Below are positions 1-7,300 of a DNA stretch of 32,858 nt, piece by piece. The stretch spans positions 1 through 32,858 of the forward strand of contig CANIWJ010000036.1 in NCBI GenBank assembly GCA_947471035.1. Direction: 5' to 3'. Made by a program: the position numbers and the translations under genes. Positions within the stretch are counted from its first letter, which is position 1. Every line of letters begins with the position of its first letter. Source of the DNA: Verrucomicrobiota bacterium. Lineage in GTDB: Bacteria; Verrucomicrobiota; Verrucomicrobiia; Opitutales; Opitutaceae. The notes under the pieces were generated by a model. The model was not told where the DNA came from. It searched no databases and was given only the letters and a program-made list of their open reading frames with translations.

Positions 1-822
1 CACGCCAAATCCCAGGCCCGCATCAGCGCCTACGAAAAGATGGTCAGCAGCTCCGTCACCGCCGAGCAGGACCGCGAATTCGAACTCATTCTCCCCAAGG
101 GCCCGCGCCTCGGCCAGCTCGTGGTCGAGCTCAAGGGCGTGGCCAAAGCCTACGGCGAAAAACTCCTCTTCGAAAACCTCAGCTTCTCCCTACCCCCCGG
201 CGGCCTAGTCGGCGTCATCGGCCCCAACGGCGCGGGCAAGACCACCCTCTTCCGCCTCATCACCGGCGCCGAAAAACCCGATACCGGCACCCTGCGCATC
301 GGTGACACCGTGCTCATCTCCCACGTGGACCAGTCGCGCGATTCCCTGCCCGACACCCAAACCATCTACGAAGCCATCAGCGGCGGCGAAGAGATCATCC
401 GCATGCCCGGCCGCGAGGTAAACGCCCGCGCCTACTGCGCCCAATTCGGCTTCACCGGGGCCGACCAGCAGAAAAAAGTCGGCGTCCTCTCCGGCGGCGA
501 ACGCAACCGCGTTCACCTCGCCCGCCTGCTTAAAAGCGGGGCCAACCTCATCCTCCTCGACGAGCCTACCAACGACCTCGACGTAAACTCCATCCGCGCC
601 CTCGAAGAAGGCCTCGAAGGTTTCGCCGGCTGCGCCGTAGTCGTCTCCCACGACCGCTGGTTCCTCGACCGCGTCGCCACCCACATCCTCGCCTTCGAAG
701 GCGACAGCGAAGTCGTTTACTACAACGGAAACTACTCCGCCTACCTCGAAGATTTCAAGAAGCGCAAAGGCAAGGAAGCCGACCGCCCCCACCGAATCAA
801 ATACCGCAAGCTTTCCCGCTAA
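1..822 (+). CDS. ettA: EttA-type ABC-F ATPase, C-terminal part (5' truncated by window)
   Basis: ABC-F proteins of the EttA type bind the ribosomal E site and gate translation according to energy charge; they are cytoplasmic and have no membrane partner. The reading frame is open from base 1 with no start, so only the last roughly 273 residues are present. They begin in the inter-domain linker. The second ATPase domain follows: Walker A GPNGAGKTT at bases 220-246, signature LSGGERNRVHLA, Walker B LILLDEPTNDLD, and the switch motif SHDRWFLDR. The end of the protein, with HIL..EGDSEV and RIKYRKLSR, closely resembles the C-terminus of E. coli EttA, which is why I prefer EttA to other ABC-F members. 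The next gene starts only 25 bases downstream on the same strand. The identity of the N-terminal half cannot be checked here. Confidence 0.93.
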   Translation, partial: HAKSQARISAYEKMVSSSVTAEQDREFELILPKGPRLGQLVVELKGVAKAYGEKLLFENLSFSLPPGGLVGVIGPNGAGKTTLFRLITGAEKPDTGTLRIGDTVLISHVDQSRDSLPDTQTIYEAISGGEEIIRMPGREVNARAYCAQFGFTGADQQKKVGVLSGGERNRVHLARLLKSGANLILLDEPTNDLDVNSIRALEEGLEGFAGCAVVVSHDRWFLDRVATHILAFEGDSEVVYYNGNYSAYLEDFKKRKGKEADRPHRIKYRKLSR

Positions 823-847
823 ATACCCCCGCGCCCCGCTCCCGCCC

Positions 848-1987
848 ATGGCCACCGTCTCGCTCCAGAACCTATACAAAACCTACCCCGGCGGCAAAAC
901 CGGGGAGGTCACGGCGGTGCGCGACTTCACCCTCGAAATCGCCGACCGCGAATTCATCGTCTTCGTCGGCCCCTCCGGTTGCGGCAAATCCACCACCCTG
1001 CGTATGATCGCCGGGCTGGAGTCCATCTCGCGCGGCGAACTCCACATCGACGGCGTGCGCATGAACGACACCCCGCCCAAGGACCGCGACATCGCGATGG
1101 TTTTCCAAAACTACGCGCTCTACCCGCACCTCAGCGTTTTCGAAAACATGGCCTTCGGCCTAAAGCTGCGCAAAACGCCCAAGGACGAAATCCAGCGCCG
1201 CGTTGCCGCCGCCGCCGAAATCCTTGGTCTGAGCCAGCTCCTCGACCGCACGCCAAAGGCGCTCTCCGGCGGCCAGTGCCAGCGCGTCGCCGTCGGCCGC
1301 GCCATCGTCCGCCAGCCCAAGGTTTTTCTCTTCGACGAACCGCTCTCCAATCTCGACGCCAAGATGCGCGTCCAGATGCGCGCCGAGATCATCAAGCTCC
1401 ACCGCCGCCTCCAGGCCACCATGATCTACGTCACCCACGACCAGATCGAGGCCATGACCATGGGCACCCGCATCGTCGTCATGGACGCCGTGCTCAACCC
1501 CGCCACCGGCCTCAAAGAAGGCGTCGTCCAACAAATCGACACCCCGCTAAAAATATACCACGAGCCCGCCAACCTCTTCGTCGCCGGCTTCCTCGGCACC
1601 CCGCCGATGAACTTCTTCAAAGGCACGCTGCACCAGGAATCCTCCGGACTCGTCTTCCGCGAAAACGCCCCCGGCTCGCTCACCCTCAGCCTGCCGTCCC
1701 GCCCCGCCGCCGCCACCTACGTCGGCCGCGAACTTATCCTCGGCCTGCGCCCGGAAAACTGCCGCCTTGCCCCCGCCGACGCCTCCGATTTCCAAGCCAC
1801 GCTGGAATTCGTCGAACCCATGGGCTCCGAAACCTACCTCTACGCCCACACCGGCGCGCACGCCTTCATCAGCAAAAACCCCGGCGGCCACGAAACCCTC
1901 GCCCCCGGCACGCGCCAAAGCTTCCGCATCGACGCCGACCGCGCCCACCTCTTCGACCCCGCAACCGAACTCCGCCTCGTCATGTAG
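848..1987 (+). CDS. MalK/UgpC/MsmK-type sugar ABC transporter ATP-binding protein
   Basis: This is the ATP-hydrolysing subunit of a CUT1-type carbohydrate importer, acting at the inner face of the membrane. The 379 residues match the usual length. Visible motifs are Walker A GPSGCGKST (about 40-48), Q-loop VFQNYALYPH, signature LSGGQCQRVA (139-148), Walker B VFLFDEPLSNLDA and switch His in YVTHDQIEA. A TOBE/OB-fold regulatory domain occupies roughly residues 240-379. The signature carries Cys144 where most homologues have Arg or Gln. No permease or sugar-binding protein lies nearby, so it may energise several importers encoded elsewhere, as MsmK does; that is inference, and the substrate cannot be told. 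The ATG follows the ettA stop by 25 bases and has no Shine-Dalgarno sequence, only a C-rich leader. Confidence 0.93.
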   Translation: MATVSLQNLYKTYPGGKTGEVTAVRDFTLEIADREFIVFVGPSGCGKSTTLRMIAGLESISRGELHIDGVRMNDTPPKDRDIAMVFQNYALYPHLSVFENMAFGLKLRKTPKDEIQRRVAAAAEILGLSQLLDRTPKALSGGQCQRVAVGRAIVRQPKVFLFDEPLSNLDAKMRVQMRAEIIKLHRRLQATMIYVTHDQIEAMTMGTRIVVMDAVLNPATGLKEGVVQQIDTPLKIYHEPANLFVAGFLGTPPMNFFKGTLHQESSGLVFRENAPGSLTLSLPSRPAAATYVGRELILGLRPENCRLAPADASDFQATLEFVEPMGSETYLYAHTGAHAFISKNPGGHETLAPGTRQSFRIDADRAHLFDPATELRLVM

Positions 1988-2009
1988 GGCGGGGTCGCCG
2001 CACCCCGCC
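1988..2009 (+). terminator. GC-rich hairpin just after the MalK-type gene
   Basis: An 8-bp perfect stem (GGCGGGGT at 1988-1995 and ACCCCGCC at 2002-2009) with a 6-base loop begins directly after the stop codon. No T-run follows, so it is at best a weak or Rho-assisted terminator, or an RNA 3'-end stabiliser. Confidence 0.35.
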
Positions 2010-2242
2010 GTTCGCAAACCCGCCCCCGCCATCCGCCCTCCACCGAGGCCATTGGCCGAACCATCGAAACCCCAAGTTTCGCCCCGCGAAACCGCCTTCC
2101 CCCAGCAGCGCTCATTGAGCCGCTGCCTTAGCGGTTAAACTCTGCCTTAATTTCGTCTTTCCGTCCCCATCCCGCCCGCGCATCGCGTCCGCGCCCCATT
2201 TGCCCCCGGGAATATATTAGGCATGTTCCGGTTCTCATAGTC

Positions 2243-2896
2243 ATGCCCTTCGCCACCAAACTCACCCGCCTACTACCCGCGTCCCTGCTCGCCCTCGCCA
2301 CCCTCCTTATGTCCGCCTGCACCAACTCCTCCGCCGATCTTCCCGCCGCCTCCGCCCCCGTCACCATCCCTGCCAACGCCGAAACCCTCGTCCTAGGAGG
2401 CGGCTGCTTCTGGTGCGTCGAAGCCGCCTACGAACTCGTCCCCGGCGTGCTCACCGCCGAGAGCGGTTACGCCGGCGGCAAGCGTCCCAACCCGACCTAC
2501 GAGCAAGTCTGCACCGGCGTCAGCGGCCACGCCGAAGTGGTCAAACTCACCTTCGACCCCGCCAAGGTCACCCGCAGCGCCTTGCTCGACTACTTTTGGG
2601 ACATCCACAACCCCACTACGCTCAATCGCCAGGGCGCCGACACCGGCACCCAGTATCGCTCAGTCATCTACTACGCCAACGACTCCGAAAAAGCCCTCAT
2701 CCTCGCCTCCCGCGACCGCGCCAACCCCGGCTGGGACGGCAAAATCATCACTGAAATCTCTCCACTGCCCGAGTATTTCCCCGCCGAGGCCTACCACCAG
2801 GATTACTATCGCAACAACCCCGGCGCCGGTTACTGCCAGGCCGTCATCCGCCCCAAGATCGACAAGCTAAAGAAAAACCCGCTCGTCCAGCCCTGA
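2243..2896 (+). CDS. msrA: Peptide-methionine (S)-S-oxide reductase, predicted lipoprotein
   Basis: MsrA reduces the S-epimer of methionine sulfoxide in damaged proteins. The 217-residue product has the family's catalytic motif GCFWC with the nucleophile at Cys55, and a C-terminal YCQAV whose Cys198 is a candidate resolving cysteine. Other conserved stretches are ESGYAGG, VCTG.SGHAEVV, FWDIHNPTT and GTQYRS. The N-terminus is a lipoprotein signal: basic residues, a hydrophobic core LPASLLALATLL and a lipobox MSAC with Cys26 as the lipidated residue. The enzyme should therefore work outside the cytoplasm, probably anchored in a membrane facing the periplasm (inference). It is a single-domain MsrA with no fused MsrB. 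It converges with the small membrane-protein gene that ends 30 bases away. No Shine-Dalgarno sequence precedes the ATG. Confidence 0.95.
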   Translation: MPFATKLTRLLPASLLALATLLMSACTNSSADLPAASAPVTIPANAETLVLGGGCFWCVEAAYELVPGVLTAESGYAGGKRPNPTYEQVCTGVSGHAEVVKLTFDPAKVTRSALLDYFWDIHNPTTLNRQGADTGTQYRSVIYYANDSEKALILASRDRANPGWDGKIITEISPLPEYFPAEAYHQDYYRNNPGAGYCQAVIRPKIDKLKKNPLVQP

Positions 2897-2925
2897 GCAA
2901 CCGCACGCGTCCGTCTCCGTCAGGC

Positions 2926-3387
2926 TCACACGTCGATCACATCCGGCCCGCCGCGCACCTTGCGCACGGGCTCGTTCATAGCGCCACCGCTGCCGCCTCC
3001 GCCTGCGTTGCCGCCACGCCCACCGCCGCCGTTCGGCTTCCCCGTATTTCTGGCCAATAACAGATTCGTAATACCCACAATAATCGCGCCCCAAAACGCC
3101 GCCCAGAACCCGTCCACGTGAAATCCTTCCACCAAGCGGCTCACCAGCAAGAACAGCAGCGCGTTGATCACTACCAGCCCCAGCCCAAGCGTGAGCACGA
3201 TAAACGGCAGGGTGAACAACACCAGTAGTGGCCGCAGCACCGCGTTGAAAAAGCTCAGCAACACCACAACCACGACTAGCGTGGCCGCGTCGTCGCAATG
3301 GATGCCAGGCACGATCTTTTCCGCCAGCGTCACGCCCAGCGCGAGCACCAGCCACCGCACGATCAGATTCAGGAACCGACTATTCAT
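2926..3387 (-). CDS. Phage-holin-4 family (YvlD-like) small membrane protein
   Basis: The protein (153 residues from this start) has about four hydrophobic segments. They include LIVRWLVLALGVTLA, LVVVVVLLSFFNAVL, LRPLLVLFTLPFIVLTLGLG and the LVVINALLFLLVS stretch, and then a segment around FWGAIIVGITNLLL. The pattern NAVLRPLL..LTLPF...TLGL is the hallmark of the superfamily IV holin-like (YvlD) membrane proteins found in many chromosomes. The cellular role of these proteins is not firmly known; despite the name they are usually not phage lysis genes. The tail (about residues 115-150) is Gly/Asn-rich and soluble. An in-frame ATG four codons upstream (3399) is equally possible. It is divergent from the DeoR-type regulator, 81 bases apart, and converges with msrA. 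Confidence 0.85.
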   Translation of the reverse strand: MNSRFLNLIVRWLVLALGVTLAEKIVPGIHCDDAATLVVVVVLLSFFNAVLRPLLVLFTLPFIVLTLGLGLVVINALLFLLVSRLVEGFHVDGFWAAFWGAIIVGITNLLLARNTGKPNGGGGRGGNAGGGGSGGAMNEPVRKVRGGPDVIDV

Positions 3388-3468
3388 CCCGCGCACCATT
3401 CGCCCGGCTCCGCCCGTCGCAATGAAATAAATCCTTCCCGCCCGTCCCAGCTACGAGTATCGCGAAGC

Positions 3469-4242
3469 ATGACAACTAAGCAGCGCCTCGACCTTATCGA
3501 ACGCTACATCCGCGAACACAAATACGCGGATCTGCACACCCTCGCGTCGAGTTGCGACACGTCCCTCTCCACCATCCGCCGCGCCCTCGACACCTTGGAG
3601 ACCCGCGGCGTGCTCCGCCGCCACCACGGCGGCGCCACCCTGATCGAGACCGACGAACGCGCCCGCGAATACGATTTCATCGCCCGCGACCAACGCCAGG
3701 CCGCCGAGAAACACGCCGTCGCCCGCCGTATCGCCGACCTAGTGCAGCCCGGCATGACCATAATTCTCGACGGTGGCACCAGCGTTTACGCCGTGGCCCG
3801 CCTGCTCGCCACCAAGCGCCTGCAAGTCATCACCAGCTCCCTGCCTATCGCCGCTCTCTATGCCGACCTCGGCTCGCTGGAAACCATCGTCACCGGAGGC
3901 AGCATTGATAACCGCCTCGGCGTGCTCGTCGGCCCGCTCTGCGAGCAATCCCTAGGTCAGATCCACGCCGACCTCGCCATTCTCGGTGGCGCCGGCGTCA
4001 CCGAAGCCGGCGTTTGGAACCATAACGCCCTCCTAGTCGCCTCCCAACGCCGTATGATCGCCGCGTCCGAGCGAACTATTTTCGCCATCGATGGGTCGAA
4101 GTTCGGCCGCAAAGCCCTCGCCCTCGCCTCTCCCTTCGACCCACGTTTCACCATTGTAACCGACCGCGCTCCCGCCCCCGCCATCGCCGCTTCCATCCGC
4201 GCCGCCAAGGCCAACATCGAAATCGCCCCCGCCGCCGAGTAA
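3469..4242 (+). CDS. DeoR/GlpR-family transcriptional regulator
   Basis: DeoR-family repressors bind DNA through an N-terminal helix-turn-helix and sense phosphorylated sugars through a C-terminal domain. From this ATG the product has 257 residues, the normal family length. Residues 1-57 hold the DeoR motif: KQRLDLIERYI, the recognition region SLSTIRRALDTLETRGVLRR, and HHGGA. The effector domain shows LDGGTSVYAVA, TSSLPIA, GG...LGVLVGP, ADLAILGGAGV and IDGSKFGRKAL, all typical. The open frame extends upstream to 3298, but that part is Arg/His/Pro-rich shadow of the divergent membrane-protein gene, so the start at MTTKQRL is preferred. No sugar catabolic genes are adjacent, so the regulated pathway is unknown. 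Confidence 0.92.
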   Translation: MTTKQRLDLIERYIREHKYADLHTLASSCDTSLSTIRRALDTLETRGVLRRHHGGATLIETDERAREYDFIARDQRQAAEKHAVARRIADLVQPGMTIILDGGTSVYAVARLLATKRLQVITSSLPIAALYADLGSLETIVTGGSIDNRLGVLVGPLCEQSLGQIHADLAILGGAGVTEAGVWNHNALLVASQRRMIAASERTIFAIDGSKFGRKALALASPFDPRFTIVTDRAPAPAIAASIRAAKANIEIAPAAE

Positions 4243-4307
4243 CGCCGTCGCTGTTCGCAACGCCGTTCCGCGTTTGCCTTCCCCCGCCGCCTGAACTTCG
4301 TGCGGGC

Positions 4308-7300
4308 GTGGTTCGCAAAGCATCCTCTCCTGCCGCCCCCCTCCGCAACGCGCCGCCCGCCGCCGCGCCCGCCCCCGAGTGCATCCGCCTGCGCGGCGTG
4401 CGTCAAAACAACCTCAAGGGCTGGGACCTCGACCTCCCCCTCGGCCGCTACATCGTCGTCACCGGTCCCAGCGGCGCGGGCAAAAGCTCCCTCGTCTTCG
4501 ACACCCTGCACGCCGAGGGGCAGCGCCGCTACGTGGAGACTTTCTCCGCCTACACCCGCCAGTTCCTCGATCTGCTCGACAAACCCAAGGTGGACTCGAT
4601 CGAGAACATCCGCCCCTCCATCGCCATCGAGCAGACCAACACCGTAAAAACCTCCCGCTCCACCGTGGGCACCATGACCGAGCTGGCCGACTATTTTAAA
4701 GTCTGGTTCAGCCACGTAGCCACCTGCTTCGACCCCGCCACTGGCCAACCCGTCCAAGACGACACCCCCGCCACCATCTGGGCCCAAGCCAGCGCCACCC
4801 ACCCCGGACAGACCCTAGTCATCGCCTTCAAAATCTCCCGCCCCGCCAACCTTACCTGGTCCGAAATCCTTACCAGCCTCAAAGGCCAATCCTACGTCCG
4901 CGCTTTACTCCCTGCTCCGAACTCCTCGCCCTCCGCCCACCGCATCGACGACCTCCTCACCGATCCCTCCCCGCTCGCCGCCGCCGACCACCTCTTCGTC
5001 GCCCAAGACCGCATCACCCTTAATCCCGATGCCCGCCAGCGTTTCCTCGAAGCCGCCGAGCAAGCCCTCCACTTCGGCCAGGGCCAACTCCACCTTTTCG
5101 CCCCGGACGATTCCGCCCATTCTGCATTTGGCATTAGTCATTCGTCATTCCGCGCCGTCGGCGCGTTCTCCCGCGGCCTCCATTCCCCCGCCAGCGGCCG
5201 CACCTTCCGCCCCGCCTCACCCGCTCTCTTTTCCTTCAATTCCCCCCTCGGAGCTTGCCCGCGCTGCCGGGGTTTCGGACGCGTGATCGAAAATGATCTC
5301 AACCTCGCCATTCCCGACCGCTCCCTCTCTATCGCCAACGGCGCGATCAAAGCCTGGCAGGGTGAGACCTACGGCGAATCCCAAAAAGACCTGATTCGTT
5401 TCGCCAAAAAAATCAGCCTCCCCGTCAACGTCCCCTTCGCCGACCTCAGTCCCGCCCACCAAAAACTCGTCCTCGAGGGCGAGCCCGACTACGGCCAACC
5501 CGGCCGCGAGTGGCCCCACGCCTGGTATGGTCTCAAGGGCTTTTTCCAGTGGCTGGAAAAAAACACCTATAAGACCCACGTCCGCGTCTTCCTCTCCCGC
5601 TACCGTTCCTACAACGAGTGCCCCGACTGCCACGGCGCGCGCCTCGCCCCCGATTCCCTCTGCTGGAAATGGCAGGGCAAAACCCTGCCCGATCTCTATC
5701 AACTCCCCGTCTCCGAACTCACCGCCCTTATCGAAGATTGGTCCTTGGACACTGGACCTTCAGGCGATTCCGCCCGCAGTGCCCACCTCGCCTTCGACTC
5801 CATCCGAACCCGCCTGCGTTACCTAACCCAAGTCGGCCTTGGTTACCTCACCCTCGATCGCACCAGCAAGACCCTCTCCGGCGGCGAAACCATGCGCGTC
5901 GGCCTCACCGCATGCCTCGGCACCTCGCTGGTTGATACCCTCTTCGTCCTCGATGAGCCCTCCGTCGGCCTGCACCCCCGCGACATCGACCGCCTCATCG
6001 GCATCATCCGCACCTTGGTAAACGCGGGCAACACCGTCGTCGTCGTCGAGCACGACGAAGCCATGATCCGCGCCGCCGACCACGTGGTCGAGATCGGCCC
6101 CGTCCCCGGAACCAAAGGCGGCCACCTCGTCTTCCAAGGCGACCTCCCCTCGCTCCTCCGCCACCCCGCCTCCCTCACCGGAGCCTACCTCTCCGGCCGC
6201 CAAACCATCCCCACGCCGTCGACCCGCCGTCCCATTCGTCATTGGTCATTGGACATTGGTCATTCCGGACCAAGCCCCTGGCTCACATTCACGAATATCC
6301 AAAAACACAACATTCGCGGCATAGACCTCCGCCTCCCCCTCCACCGCTTCGTCGCCCTCTCCGGCGTCTCCGGCTCCGGCAAGTCCACCCTCCTCGACAA
6401 AGTCATCCACCAAGGCCTGCTCGCCAAACGCCGCCAGCTCACCGAAGACGTCGCCCACATCGACTCCATCACCGGCGACGACGCCTTCACCGAGATCGTG
6501 CTCGTGGACCAGTCCCCCCTCTCCCGCACCCCGCGCTCCAACCCCGCCCTCTACACCGAAGCGTGGGAACTCATCCGCGAACTCTACGCCGACACCCCCG
6601 CCGCCGAGGCCGCCGGCTTCAGTGCATCCAGTTTTTCCTTCAACGCCGGCGACGGCCGCTGCGACCACTGCCAGGGCCTCGGCTACGAGCGCGTCGAGAT
6701 GCAGTTCCTCTCCGACGTCTTCGTGCCCTGCCCCGTCTGCGAAGGCCGCCGTTTCAAGCCCGAGATCCTCGCCATCACCCACTTAGATAAATCCGTCGCC
6801 GACCTGCTCAACACGTCCGTCAGCGACGCCCTCGAACACTTCGCCGCCCACCCCGCCATCCGCGCCCGCCTCGCCGTGCTCGACGAAGTCGGCCTCGGCT
6901 ACCTCACCCTCGGCCAGCCCCTCAACACCCTCAGCGGCGGCGAAGCCCAACGCCTAAAACTCGTCAAATACCTTACCGGCTACACGACCGGAGAAACCCC
7001 AACGGCCAAAATCCAAATCCCCAAAAACGCACACGCCACCCGTCCTTTCGACATTGGTCATCCGTCATTGGTCATTGGTCATTCCGCCCCCGGCGGCGGC
7101 GCCCTCCTCCTCCTCGACGAGCCCACCACTGGCCTGCACCGCCACGACGTCGCCCGCCTGCTTCGTGTCCTCCAAGCCTTGGTGGATCGCGGCCACAGCC
7201 TGATCGTCATCGAGCACAACCTCGACGTGCTCAAATCCGCCGACTGGATCATCGAGATCGGCCCCGACGCCGGCTCTGGCGGCGGCCGCATCGTCGCCGA

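Noticed and set aside
979-2118. A 379-codon Arg/Pro/His-rich frame overlapping the MalK-type gene
   Set aside because: Composition is typical of an out-of-frame reading of C-rich coding DNA.
2119-2135. CCGCT...AGCGG hairpin upstream of msrA
   Set aside because: A 5-bp stem without a T-run is expected by chance in DNA of this composition.
2926-3387. Holin-like gene as a sign of prophage
   Set aside because: The YvlD-type family is chromosomal in many bacteria and no other phage gene is present.
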